Positions 35,301 through 49,300 of a stretch of 64,000 nucleotides of DNA are shown here, piece after piece (position 1 is the stretch's first letter; each line of letters begins with the position of its first letter). Position numbers and translations under genes: made by a program. This DNA is from Aselliscus stoliczkanus (Eukaryota; Chordata; Mammalia; Chiroptera; Hipposideridae): NCBI GenBank assembly GCA_033961575.1, contig CM066727.1, positions 115,866,434-115,930,433 on the forward strand. The letters run 5' to 3'. Under the pieces are notes generated by a model, which was not told where the DNA came from, did no database searches, and saw only the letters and a program-made list of their open reading frames with translations.

Positions 35301-38300
35301 CAGCCACGGACCCTCTGTGCCCTTCGCTTTGGTCACCCCACCTCTTATCTCAGAGTCTAGAAACTGTCGGCACAAGCTGGGCAACACCTCCTGTGTGCGC
35401 ACAGCACCCTGAACACATGCGAGGCCTCGACCTCCAGGCCCCTGCCCGCTCCATGCCACCTGCCTGGGGTCCGCTGCTCCGACTACGGCTGTGCTCCGCA
35501 ACTGTTCGCTATCACGCCTCAGCTCGGGCAAGGCCCCACAAACCCGCCCCGAGCCAGAAGCTCCTGGCTGTGGCCTCACTGCTGTCATCTTTCTCAGCCA
35601 CGACCTGACTCGCTGGTCTCACGCTGGCCCCGCTCCGGGCACTGCGCACTCTCTGGCCCTCGTGTGCCCTCCTGCTCTGCCTGTGCCTTGTTCTGTGTCC
35701 ACAGGCCCCGTGCCTGGGTGCGAGCGGAACCCGCCCCACTCCGCACCTCCCTGACCTCCAGCCCACTCAGGCTTTTGTCCTGGTCTGCCCTTGCGCTCAG
35801 GGCTGCCCCGGTCCTTCCAGAAGTGACCACCTGAGTCGTGGTCTGACAGAAACCAGCAATGAGGATTTTAAAGAAAGCTCTTGTGGAATCTGCCCCTAGA
35901 GCCCTCCATAACAACAATGCCATTTCAAAATATGCCAAACTGGACCCCAAACATAGAAGGAACCAGTTTGGTAAGTACAGAATGGGACCCAAACAGTTAT
36001 CTCCCCCCATACCATCTACCAAAGTTTTTTCCCCTTTAATTCTTCAATGGAGCAGTTTGAACTATAGAAACAAAGTTGGATAATTTCTGAAACTATAATC
36101 CAAAATGAAGCTGGAACAACACAGTGCTCTCTGAACCAAACCGATACTTTCCTTAACGTGAGGCTCTGAGGGAAAGCTGTGACATCACGGTGACTAATCA
36201 GAAATCGGGTCTTTCGATGGACTTCCGCTGCATGGGGCAGGCTGAGCGCCAGGTATGGTTTCTAGGCAGAGTCGCACCAGCTGGCAGCACCCTTGAGGTG
36301 AGGTTTAAGCACTTTATACAATTGGACTCAGAATTTCTCCATTGGACCGATTCTGCCACAAAGAAGGAGGTTTGCAGAAGCTTTCCTTCGGGCTCCTCCA
36401 GCATTCTGCACAATTAGAGACGGAAATCGAGCCACAGTCGGAAAATCCAGGCTGGGTGTCCAGGCGGTGGGGCGCGGGAGCAGTCAGGGCAGCATGGCAG
36501 CAGTGAGGGAGGCAAGAGGAGAGCTGAGATGCTGCCAAGGTCAAGATGCAGGAAGGAGTGCAGCGTGTGGCTCCCCGCTTGGCTGTGAGAGGATTACAGA
36601 GGCAAGGGAGGGCCAGGGAGCTCAGAATAACCAAGGCCAAACAGGAAAAGATGAAGCCAGCTGTCTAAGAAGTGATGACCTCAGGGAGCATTATTTTCTG
36701 GCAATTAACCCCTGGCTGGAGGCAGTCAGGGCTCAGAGGCGCAGCTGTCTGGCCTGTTAGTGCAGAAAAGACAGGATGTGGATTTGGGAGCCTTCATCCA
36801 TTCCTGCAACAAGATGTCACTGTTGGAAAGATGAAGGTGACCTCAACGCACTTCTGGCCTCAGCCAGGGCGCACCGCACCAGCCGTCAAGACACAGCCAT
36901 GCCAGATGCTGGGACTCAGTCATTCCACCTGGGGCTGCTCTACGGGAGGACTCCAGGGCATGCCCTGGCGGATGACTGATGGCTGATGCTAATATCCAGT
37001 TCTGGCCCAAGGGGCTGGGGGCAGAGAAGAGGACCAGGGCTGGGGTGAGGAAAGCTCATCAGCCAAGTGAGGAAAAGCTGGAAGAAGGCCGGGGAGGAGC
37101 AAACCAGGCTGCGGGGAGGCAGGGGATATTCAAGAGATTCACCAAAAGAATGCAGCTGAGGACATCCAAAATCCAAGCCTAAGGTTTCGTGGTCCAAAGA
37201 TCACACTGGGGGGAGGGAGGGTGTGTCACGGGAGGAGAACTATAAGGCAAAGACAGGCGTCCATTGGATAGCAAGGCGGGACTGCTGAGTCCAGTATGAG
37301 ACAGCAGCCTCCAGAGTGGACAGCAGGGCCTTGGCTGAGGGGTGACCACCAGATGTCACTGGGGACACAGCCCAGGGAACTTGGAAGAGGCTTCTGTCAG
37401 TAGATTTATGCATGGGGGTAGGGTGGGGAGTGGCTGATGGCTGCCTGCTAGCCCCCAGGAAGGGCCTGGACGTTCCTGCCGGCTGCCTTCTCACAGGCTG
37501 CAGAGAGATGTGGTGTAGCCTGCAGGCACCTGTGTGCATGCTTGGCACAGAAGGGATTGTGCATGGGCCAGGGGAGGAGAAAAGATAGTGGCAGGGACTC
37601 CAGGATGGGACAGCTGATGGCAATTCTGGGACAGGATTGTCTACAGAGGGACAGGGAAGGCTGAGCAGGAGAAACTGCTACCATGCCTGGAGGTTAGGAG
37701 AAGTCCTGGGGCTCAGAGAGGCCAGAGCTCTGCCCAAATCCAAACAGGAATTTAACCCCAGACAGTCCTTTGTCTTTTAATACAGGTGACTTGCCTTCCT
37801 CTTTAGACCCCAAGCCAAGAGCCTAGTCTTCCTCCGTTCTGTGTTCCCTCCCCTTCTCACCCTGTCTTGTGTCCCACAGAGCAAGAAATTCGGGTAATCT
37901 GTTGGAAATGCTTGGTGAGGTCCAAGAATTAAGCAGCCTCATCAGTGTATCATAGAGCATGAAATGCAAAAAATTGAAGGAGGAGGTGGTGCAAATTAAC
38001 TGGCTGTAAAAACTGCTGCGTATAGAGAATCTGCTGCTACAGGTGGGCTGTGATCAGGTGCATCCCTGCAACCTGAGAAAGATGCATCTTGAACCCAGAA
38101 TGGTGTTGGTCAGAGAAAAGGGTGAGATCACCTGGGAGTCTGGGCCCAGCTTACCTCTGTGAAGATGCTGTGTGACCCTGGGTGAATCACTCACCCTCTC
38201 TGGGCCTTCTGTGTAAAATGTAGGGTTTAGATGGGAAGAATGTCTTGGTGCTGCTGGTTCTTTGGTCTTCATTGTCAGGACCCAGCCTCCTCTCTCCTGG

Positions 38301-40326
38301 CCTCCTGCTTCCATGCAGGGATGTCTAGAGAAACATCTGGCTTCTCCCCTTTCCTTACTTACTGCTCTTCTTATCTGTTCGGTGGGAGGGCCTCACTTCC
38401 TTCTTCCTTTCCCTCCCTCCCTTGCTCAAGACAGCCTGTCCTCAGGATGCCATATTCTCTGCTCTCCACATGCAATGAGTTCAGTGAGGCAGTTTTTAGT
38501 GAGGTACCCAGTCTTGTCCTTATCTCAGCCAGAGCTGAAGAGTTACTAAGGCTTTTGGCTGCTGAGATAAAGCCACACACTCCAATCAGCTGCATTCATA
38601 ATAAAGATGACCTCTGACCGCCTTCTCTCTGTTTCCTGGATCTTATTTTTCATTTGATGTTAAGCTCCCCTAAAACCTCATTGTGAGGTGCAGCGCGATC
38701 GAGCAGGGTGCTGAGTGTCAGCATGGAGGCACAGCTTTCCAAAGCCAGGATCAGGACCTGGCGTGAGAGGAGTCCTGCTGGACAGCTGTTCAGCCACACT
38801 CCCAGCCTGCTCCCACGCGGGTTGGGGGGACCTGTGGCTCCGAGGCCGCTGCCAGGTGGGAATGAGTGTGGATCGGATGAGAAGGAAGGAGGCTCCTGCC
38901 CTCTCCTGTGCTGTGGCCCTGGACAGGGAATACAGCCAACTCCGGCTCCCTGGTGAGGAGCGCTAAGCAAAGTGGGGAAGTGCACTGATTCTTACGTGAC
39001 TGATGAGTCCTCACAAGCCCTTTCCTCCTTCCAGCCCATGAGAGTAGAGTAGCAGAACCAGCCACTCTCAACAACTGCGACAGTCCTTATGTGGGGCCTC
39101 AGGAGATTTCCACCCAGATCAAGTTCCTCAACTGCCAGCCCACTTCCGGGCCATCCTTAGTGAGTGTGTGCTCATGCGATAAGGTTCGTTTTTTGTTTTT
39201 GAGGGTAGTGTCACTAGCCCTCATATGTGGGACCTGAACCAGGGTCGCTGGTGCTTAACCACCGCGCCACTCGGCCAGCCCAAGGTTCGTTTTAACATCA
39301 GCAGGAGAGATGTGGTGCAGCCTGTGGGGACCTGTAACATCACCAGGAAGGAAAAACATCTGCCTCGGCACACAGGCTTCCCAATAATTAGCTGAAGGAC
39401 TGTCTGCTGTTCAGACCATTTATTCCGAGGCTCCCCTCTCTCAAGAGGCTCAGTTATCAGGGCACTGGCCATTGTGCCTCATTCAGTGACAGGAACTATA
39501 GCACATCATATCCAGTTATGTAGTTAAATCCAGAATCCACCAAGGAAAGGAAGCAGAAAGCTGAATGATGGAAAGGCAGTCTGTAACCCCCAAATAAACT
39601 CTTGGATTGGGGATACAAACAGATGTTGCTTACCAAGCATCCCTTCATCCTTCATCGCCTGCATTCCTGCAACACACACACATATACATAAACATAGACA
39701 CACACACATACAGACACACACAGAGATACACAGATACATACGAGGCCTGACAATTAAGTTCACGAACTTATTCCAACAATGTTGCTAACCTTTTTTGATA
39801 TCAGAGGGATTATTCATTATGAATTTGTACCAACTGGACAAACAGTTAACCAAGTTCACTATTTGGAAGTGCTGAAAAGGCTGCGTTGAAAAAGTTAGAC
39901 GACCTGAACTTTTCACCAACAATTCATGGCTCTTGCATCATGACAATGCACCAGCTCACATGGCACTGTCTGTGAGGGAGTTTTTGGCCAGTAAACAAAT
40001 TACTATATTGGAACATTCTCCCTACTCACCTCATCTGGTCCCCAATGACTTCTTTCTTTACCCAAAGATAAAGGAAATATTGAAAGGGACATTTTGATGA
40101 CATTCAGGACATCAAGGGTAATATGACGACAGTTCTGATGGCCATTCCAGAAAAAGAGTTCCAAAATCATTTTGAAGGGTGGACTAGGCACTGGTGACTG
40201 TACATAGCTTCCCAAGGGGAGCACTTTGAAGGTGACAGTAGTGATATGCAGTAATGAGGTATGTAGCACTTTTTCTAGGAAGAGTTCGCGACCTTGTCAT
40301 ACCTCGTACGTATAGATATACGCATG

Positions 40327-40374
<48 letters not shown>

Positions 40375-43300
40375 GATCCTACTGGGTCAGCCCTGCTCTG
40401 AGACTTGCTCAGGACCCTGGCTGAGGGTAGGGAGGCAGCCTGCTCCCTACGGGTGGTCATCCACCCACATATAACCGAGTTGGACTTTCCCCCGGCTAGG
40501 CCCAAACGCTTTCTTTGGTGCACTAACAGAGCTGGTTTCTGCTCCACTGCCAGCACCTGGAAGCTTGAGCTCCCTTTTGAGTGAATCAGGTGGCAGGCAG
40601 CCAGGTCATTGACCCTCGATTCTTCCCTCAGGCCTTCATGCAGCTGGCATGCAAACCATGGGTCCTGAGTCACAAGAAAGGCGAGCCTCATTCCCTGTGT
40701 TGGAGGCACTCAGAGGCGGCACAAGGTGGGGAAGGCCCTGGACCAAGCCTTGAGTGCTGGCCAGGCTCTGTCAGCTCCTGGCTACGTGACCATAGGCAAA
40801 GTTCTTTCTCTCTAGGGCTAGTGAGGGGGTGAGGCGCTCATGTCTAGGCCGCCTGGCAGACCCTGCCCCACACAGCACCTGAACTAAGTGAGGCCAACGA
40901 GAAAGAGGCTGATGGAGACATTTCCCGGGGTCTTACAGGAGGAGGGGCCGTGTCCCATCAGGCAGTTTTGTGATTGTCCTGGTGTAGTAACAGGACCAAT
41001 TTCAGCCCAAAGCCTTTCCCGAATGACCTCAGCAGGACCCCACTGGGAGAGGTCATGCACAGGCTCTTGTGCAGCCATCTCAAGGCTGGCTCCTGGGGAT
41101 ACTTGTCTCCTGCTTGCAGCAGAGCCTGCAAATAGTCATCTTTTTCATGTCCCAAACCATGCCAGGTGAAGACAGTCCTTTCATCCCAGTGGAGATGAGC
41201 CGGGCTTCTCAAAGCCCTGGGTGCACACCTTTGGAGCAAGTGGGCAGCTGACCCAATGGTCAGAGTGCCACCAAACAGATGAGGCTATACCTACCCTGGC
41301 TAGGTGGCTGCTGGGGTAACGACAAAGTAATGTGTGGTGAGAGATGAGCCCTGGGGAGGGCACAAACCCCCTTGGCATGGGGACCCAGCCCCCTCCATCC
41401 TTTCTAGAGCACCAGCTTCAACAGAGGAAGAGGCCCAGCCCAAGCTGTGGGGACCCTAGGAGTGCGGCCCTAAGAATAATTCCACTTATATAGGTTCCTT
41501 CTCAAAGCAGCTTGGTCATGGTGATGATGATGTGAATGATAATCATAGCCACAATTTATGATTTCTATATAATGTGGTGACTCTTCTCCTAAGACCCAAA
41601 GTACTTCCTCATTATTCTTACACCTCACACCCTGTTTAAAGGTGGGGATACCAACGTGGCCAGGAGCGGCCGAGTGGCTTTCCTCAGGTCACAGAGCACA
41701 TTGGGCAAGCTACCGCACAGCCTGCTCTGGAGCCCTAGGCCTTGGTTCTAGACCTTACTGCTATGGTTAACCAAGCCTGGGTGTATCTGATGGAGGTACT
41801 GCTACGTGGGGTCCCCTCATTTTCAGAAACTGGTTCTAGAACTTCTTACTGTTAAATCCATCCCACGAATACAAAAGAGCCCCTGACAAAGACCCAGTTT
41901 TGCCTGAACCATCCATTATAATTGTCATCTGGCTAAGATATAAACGTTTTCAGGGCCCACACTCAAAGCTCTAAAAATATCCCTTTCTTTTGATCAGGGA
42001 GGCATCCGGCCTGGTCACCGGCCTTCTGCTTAGATGGCCTGAATTATCGGGCTCTCTCATGCAGCCTTCACTGAAAAAGAAGAGCTGGTGTGAATAATTA
42101 AAACCCCCTTCTCTTTCCCCCTTTGCAGATTTCCGATGCCACTCTGATCCTCATCTCAGCACCAGCTAAGATGTGCTATTCCTGTCCCTGATGAACAGTT
42201 CCTCCTGGGAAAGTGACTTTGAGGGGCTGCAGGTGTGCTAGGAGGAAGGGCCTGTGGGAGCCGGGCTGCCCCCTCTGGTGGTTCTCCGGAACTTTTGATG
42301 CCAGGCCTCCCCCTCTTCCTGGTGCAAGCTGGATGCACACCATCCAGACGAATGTCTTTCATCTTTCCTCACCTTTTGGGGGACCACTGTGTATAGAGGT
42401 TACGGAGCTAGACTCACTGCATTTCTCCTCTGGAGTTTCCTCCAGCCTTGAGCTTATTAAAGATTTCAAAAGGAAGTTAAGACAGGGATCGAAGAGAATG
42501 CAGTGAGACCAGGAAGAAACCTCCAGGAAGCATAGACCACTTGTAAACTGCCTTAACCACACCACTTGCCTCTAAATTGGAGCCTGCGTTTTAAAAGCCC
42601 TACTTGTGTCAGCTCAAGAAAGGTCTTAGAGCCACCTCCTTAACCAATGACATGCTCAGTATTCAGGGCTGACAGGATGGGATGAGGGCTACTTAGCACC
42701 TGCTGCTTCACCTGTGTCCTGCCCTTGGGCCCGTTCAGTCTTGGCTTCTTTGGGGGGGTGGGCAGGGGAAGGCAAAGGAAGCCGCTTCCAGGCTTGTTGT
42801 TAGCCCCCTGGGCCCACACTCCTGGGCTGCTGGCTGTGTGCATGGGGGTGTGCATGCGTGCACGTTTTCCTGACCTCACTTTTGAGCTGGCGCCTCTCTG
42901 ATGTGTTTGGTTTGTGATGATGGATCAGAGAGTACTTCAGTTCTGTGTGGGATGGAAGTGAATGCAGGCAGGGGGTCAAGTGGCGCTGAGAGGAAGGGAG
43001 GGATTTCGCCTGTCCAGCAGCCCCTGCGCCCCCAGCACTGCCTCAAGGTTTAGTGGGAGGAGAAGGCCCCTCTGTTTGCCGCCCCTCTGAAGCAGGGGCG
43101 AGTGGTATGCACCAGGCCTGCCGGCAGCCCGCGGCCACTCTTCCCCTGTGCAGCCCTGGAAACAGACCTCAGACCACGGACCTGTCAGGCTGGGACTGGA
43201 GAGGCTGGAGTAGACTGTTTTCATAATGGCTTGGCCTAGATGATGGGCTAGGTCTTGGATCCCGTGAGAGGGGAGTGAGGAGGGGGAGGCTGTGATCGGC

Positions 43301-46300
43301 GGGTGGGAGAGCAGAGGGCTATCAGTGACGGAACCTCAGGCTTTCCTTCTGCTCTTTGAGGCTGCCAAGGTGAGGGGCTCTTATGCGAGACTGTTCCCCA
43401 GGAGTCAGTAATGCTGGCTATCCTTCATGCATACCTGGATGACCCACACTCTCACCACCCCGTGTCCTTCAGCCTGGAAACCTTTAGATGGGCGGTTGGT
43501 CCCAATGACCCTCCAGTTCCCTTCTGAACTGGGCGGTCTCTGCCCACGTGCACTGTTATTTCCATACTGGAAAGCAAGGAGCTCCTAGGCCCCACCCCCC
43601 CACCCCCAGTCTCCTGCCCCAGGGCTCTCGCTGGGCCCTGCAGGGAGCCCTCGCCTGTTCCCATCCAGATCTCGGAAGCAGCTGCTGCGCTGACATCCAC
43701 AAAGATGGAGAACAGTGCGTCCCTCTGCACACACTATCCCGTGTGGCCTCTGTCCCTCGGCCGTCTGTCATGCTGGGCCTCCCCAGGGGACGCAGATTCT
43801 TGGAGGTGATTCTAACATACTGGAATCCAGCTCCAGCACTTCTGCGCCCCACATCTCCTAGTCAGAGTTCTCATTGTACAGAGGGGTGAATAATGCCTTT
43901 GGGGAGTGGCACAGCGTGGTGGGTCGCAGCATCGGAGCATGGGCCTGGGGCCCGACTGCCTGCCACTCACATGCAGTGTGACCTGCAGCAGATTGCTTAA
44001 CCTTTCCGCACCCCAGCCTCCTCACTGGGAAATGCACACCTCTTAGGGTTGGTGCGGGTTACGCAAGTTAACATGCATGTTTGGAACAGCGCTTGGCACA
44101 CAGAGTTCATGGTTATTGTGACTTTGCAGGGCTGCAGCTGTCAGGAAGGAGGGAGTGGCTCAGTGAGTGGTGCCCATTTGTGCTATAATTGTGCCCCTGG
44201 TGGAAAGCAGGGGCTGTTTCCTGGTGCTGCAGGGGCCACTGGTCTTAAGGTTCCTTCAGAACCAAAAGAGATGATTCTGAGTGAGAAGGAAGGTTCCAAA
44301 GTGAGGGCCTCTGCCTTCCTTCTTGGGCTGTAGAGGTGAGTCCTGTCTTCCCACAAGGTTACCTGGCGGAAGGAAGGGGCAGCCGCAGGCACACAGCTCA
44401 GTGGCCTGCCTCTGTGGGCCAGAGGGCTTAGCCTGAAGCCCAGGGCCTAGTGAAGACCCCTCTTCTGAAGGGACCAGGGCTGAGCACGGCAAAGGTGGGG
44501 TCCCAGACAATGCAGGGGACGGGAGCACTGGTTCCTGCGAGTCTCACTCCCCATAACGCTTGGAACCTCTGCCCTGGCCACACCACATGTCCCACACACT
44601 CAGGCACGCCCTGTGTCATCCAGCTAACACTGGTCAGGTTGAGAATGTCCAACAGACTGGCAAGGACTCAGGCTAGGGCACGAGAGGGATGGCTGGCAGG
44701 GATAGGCTGGCTCGGGCACACCTGTCCCACTGCTGGAAACACAGCTCATGTCAAAACCTATGCTCTGATGGTTGGTCCCTTATGGGACTTCACCCTGCCA
44801 GTGTGCCGCCATCCATGTGGCCGGTGCCTTGGCTGTGGACCATATCCCTCAGAGCAGATGTTAAGGAATTTTTCCAGGCAGGGGAGAGCCATCCTGCTGA
44901 GCTTGGACACAGGCACTTTTGTATCCAGAGCTAAACAAACTAGGTCACTGCTGGTGAGAGGCTCCAGGGGACGGCCCATCCGTTGCCTCCTGTTCCCTAG
45001 TTGAACGTGCAATAGCCAAGGCTGCCGAGTCAATGGTGGGCATGGGAAAGTCCACCCAGGGGAGGGAGGGCACAGCCCTTCAGGGCTTCCCCCTGCTGCC
45101 CGGCTCCTTTCAGGCGCAGCCTGATTTCTTGTTGAGACTGGACTGGTGCTGGCCGTGGCCCTGCCTTGCTAAGTCCTGGTGTTTTGTAGCCTCCCCTGCC
45201 CACACTGGCCTTGGCCCTCAGGAGGAGAGGGCGGGGGAGCCTGCCCTGGCAACAGGTGCCGGGGAATTAGGCGACTCCCGGCTGGACTCTGGCTCCCGCC
45301 CCCGGAAGTCGGCCCTGGCCCCCTCTCCCGCCGCTCTCAGCCAGGTGACGACAGCCAGCTTCCCAGAGGAAGCCTGTCAAGGAATCCGTGCAGCCCACAC
45401 CACCACCCACGAAGTACCCTTCCCAAGCACTCAAACCAGAGCTGATCAAGCTTCCACCAGAAGCTTGCAACCACCAGGAGCACACGTTCAATAACATCAC
45501 AGGGATGTAATCACAAAAGTCAGACCGGGAGAAAGTATAGGACAAATGACTTGGTCCCTTCAACAAACTGCAAGGGACAATAAAGAGAGATTGATGGGGG
45601 AGCTCAGAGACTAACAGAGACCTAGGAGAGAAAGTGACCAACTGAAGTACATTAGATTCTGATTCAAACAAACTTAAAAAACAACCGTTTATGGGTCAAC
45701 CGGGAAAATGCGAAACTCCTTGGTTATTTCATGATATTAAGGAAGTACTGTTAATTGGGTTTACAATTAACCCAATGTGTGATGATGATATTGTCATATT
45801 ATGTGAAAAAGGACCCTTAAGTTTTCGAGGTACACCCTAAAATATTTGCAGACAATGAGCTGCCTGGGAGTCAGGGTGGGGGAGGTGCTGGGTGACACAG
45901 AAGTGGCTCTGACAGGATGGCTGTTGAGCCTGCGTGATGGGACAGGGACCTTCATCATGACATTCTTTTCATTTTTGTATAGCTTTGAAAATCGCCATGA
46001 AAACCTCTGGAAGGAGAGGAGGAAGAGAAAGAGGAAGGCGAAGGGGGGAGCTGGCGGCCGCCACCAGGACTGAGGCTGCCCTCCTGGCTTAGATCCTAAG
46101 AACCTGGGGACTGCGGCTCACAGCCGCCCCCAGCGCAGCCGCCCCGCCCAGCCCTCCACAGGCCTCAGGTCCAGGCTGGGGCCACGATCACTGGCGGGGC
46201 TCTCAGCGCAAGAGCCTGACTGAGCGTGGGCTGGGTGCTGAGGGGCTCCGCCTGGCTCCCCGAGGCCGGGGCAGGCTCCCCTTCTTGCAACCACAGCGCC

Positions 46301-49300
46301 GGGCAGAGTGGGGCAGGTGGCACTCACTGTGGAGAGGCAGCTCTTGTCCTCCCGGATGATGGCTCCGAAGCCCAGGAAGCCAGTGACCATGACGAGGGCG
46401 CCTGCGAAGATGAGGATGTAGGCAGAGGCGGCGAAGGTGCTGGAGGCCAGGACGCTGAGGTGGCCGCTCTTCTCCACCAGGGTCCAGACGCCCACGGCCA
46501 GGACGGCGGCCCCACCCACCTGCAGGAAGCTCCACATCAGAGCAGGTAGCCGCTGGGGTGCCACAGCTACCTTTCACTGGGCGCCCACTACATCCCAGGC
46601 GCTTTTTATGTATCACCTCATTTAACCCTTCAAAGAGCCTGTGAGGAGAGTGTGGTCCTCAACAACAATGAGGAAGAGGAGGGTTGGAGAGGCTGGAAGA
46701 CCTGCCCATGGTCACGCGCCTAAGTGAGTTCCAGAGGCAGATTCTGAACCCAGGGGTGACTCCCAACTCCGTGCTTCTCACCACAATGGCTGTGCATCCT
46801 CGCCCCATGAAGCAGGGGAGACGACTGCAATCGTGGGAAACCCACTGTGTGTGGGCGCCTTTTTCTCCCTGATTCCCAGCCGCCCCATGCCCTCGCCCTG
46901 TTCATCCTATGGTTGCCCATGGTGGGGGTGGGGGTAGGGGGGCAGCACGCCACTGGGTTGCTCATCTTTATTCTACAGAAGGAGAAATGAAGGCCTGAGA
47001 AGAATGGTGAATTGCCAGAGGGCCTGCCTCTGCTTAGGGGTAATTAGGGGCCAGCCAGGTGGGAACGCAGCATGCAGCCTCCAGGGCCAAAAGGACACGT
47101 GCTCCACAGCTGGGTCCCTCTGGGGCTGCAGGAGGGCTGAGCAGGCCGAGAGGTCTCTTCTTTGCTGACTGTCTGATTCCCTTTCAGCCCTGAGAAGGGG
47201 GCAGGGACAGGACACTGCTGATTGGCAGGGCAGGGCGTGCATCCTTACCTGGCAATACAGCTGGGTGGCTTCTTGCCTGAGGCTAACCAACTCTTTCTGT
47301 GACTATTAAGCTCAGCGTAAGTGTGTGCACATGTCCTCAAGGTGCCAGAGGAGGAATAGTAGGGTGTCTGCCCAGGGTTTGGGTGGGGCACCTCTGACAA
47401 TTGCTGCCATGTGTTTCGGGGAAGGCTTACTTTTGTCTTGCCGCCAGTCTGCCTGCCTCATTTAAGGATGAGTCCCCTTCCTCAGATGGGTGAAGAATGC
47501 CCCCTCTAGAAGCCTGAGTGTGGTCAAAGGGAGAGAAGCCCCACAGGGCTCGTGTTGGCCCCAGAAAGACTCTGCATGACCCACATTGTCATCTCAGAGT
47601 TCTCTATTCTGGGCAGTCACAGGCATCTGGTGAACAAATGGAAGGAGGTTCTTAGCAACTGATGTGCACTAGGCACCCACATTACTCAACTACCATTTTC
47701 TCTTCTGAGCTTCGCAATGCTCCTGTGAGGACAGGGCAAGGGGGGTTGGGCATGTATTAGCTCTGCTTTGCACATGAAGAAATTGAGTCTTGGAGAGAAT
47801 AAGAACCCGCTCAAGATGACACCCTGGGAAGTTTCGGAATTGAGGTTCAAACCTAGGTCTTGAGGACCGATCCAGCACTTTGTCCTCGGTTCCCAGATGG
47901 GCTGGGTCTGCTCCGCTACTGATCTCTGCTTTTCAACAATCTGTTTTCTTCTAAGTGCCATTTTCTTCCCCTGAGTACCTCAAGTGGGTAAGAAGACCAG
48001 GGGAAGGCCATCTCCAAACAAAATGGGAGAGGCTAATCCGTTACATTTCTTGAGTTCCATGTGCACATTTTTTCCTCACATTTTAACATCTCTAAAATTG
48101 ACATGCATCTTATGATTGATGGCATCTTACAATTATATTTGGCAGCACTTTCTCTTAGTGGTACAGATAACAGTGGAGTATCTTACAATCGATGGCATCT
48201 TAGCTTGGATGACATCTTAGACTACAAGCGGTTTTTAACCTCTCTGTGAGCGGGTCCTATTTCTGACCCACACAACCTCCATGACCAGTGAGGAACTTCC
48301 TGAGTCTGGGTCCACGGAATTGTGTCAAGTGAGAGTTTCCAGCAAAACATCCTGCACACATTCTCTCTGCCCCCTACAGCACGCCTGGGAGACTTCGTAT
48401 AACTAGCCGTGTGACCTAAAGATGGTCCCTTATCCTCTCTGGCCTAAGTTTCTTCATCTCTCAAATAAGAGTGTTGTATTAGACCAGTGGTCCCCAATCT
48501 GTAGTCACCTTGATTACTTTCTCCCACGGGTCTTATATTTTGAAGGGTTTTGCCTACCAAACAGTGCATTAATTAATAATTTTTAATAAGTAAAAAATTT
48601 CTCATTTTTTATTAATCAAAGGCACATGATAGTGCCAGGAAGAGATTTTGAGCAGCACAAAATAGTCAATGTGACCACATTGAGCTGCCCTAATTTTTCG
48701 TGGTGGAAGTCTATAGAAATCTGCAAACTACCCATTAGGCTTGTCAAACCCGCAGCTGAGCACTGGACGTGGGACTACCCAAAGGGGCATGTTTGGGCTG
48801 GACTGAAGACACTTAATCTGCTGGGGGACATGGAACACACTGAGAATCTGATAAGAAGCTTTGGATGCAGTCCAGAAAAAATGGTCATCCGTATGAAATA
48901 ACGCATTTGGGTTCCGGGGCTGGGGTCTAGCCTGTACCATGCAGTGAGCCCTGGTGTAGATGGTCTCTAAGGCCTCCTCCACCTGTCACCTCTCTCAGGC
49001 AGTGTTTCTCAGCCTGGCTGCACAGTCACCTGGGGAGCTCTGAAAAGCCCAGCCATACGCAAGGCCAGTTGGATTCCCTGAGAGCGGGACTCAGGCATGA
49101 ATATTTTAAGTTCCCAGGTGGTACTGGTTGAGCACCACGATTTAGACGACATATTTAACAGGGTCAAAGTGTGCTGCTCCCCTCCCCCAGTAGGCGGTGC
49201 TGTGCTGAACCTCACAGATCACCCTGCTTCCTGGACGCTTTGGGCCCCTTGCCCTGGGGGCAGATGCTGAGGGCACTCTTGACATTTGTTCAAGACTTGA

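Larger units (their letters stand above)
27797..46327 (-). other. TSPAN11: Large TSPAN11 intron (18.5 kb), repeat-rich
   Basis: It holds MIR/L2-class pieces, a (CTG)9 tract, four tRNA-headed SINEs, a MER20, a mariner 3' fragment (34434-34662), a 566 bp mariner (39741-40306) inside a CA/TA microsatellite and a probable old LINE 3' end before 46010. Stretches 35000-37860 and 40380-43900 look unique and hold no recognised gene. Confidence 0.75.

Noticed and set aside
46118..46564. Minus-strand open frame of 148 codons as a separate gene
   Set aside because: Only 46328-46519 is coding; the extensions read through the intron sequence beyond good splice sites of the TSPAN11 exon.
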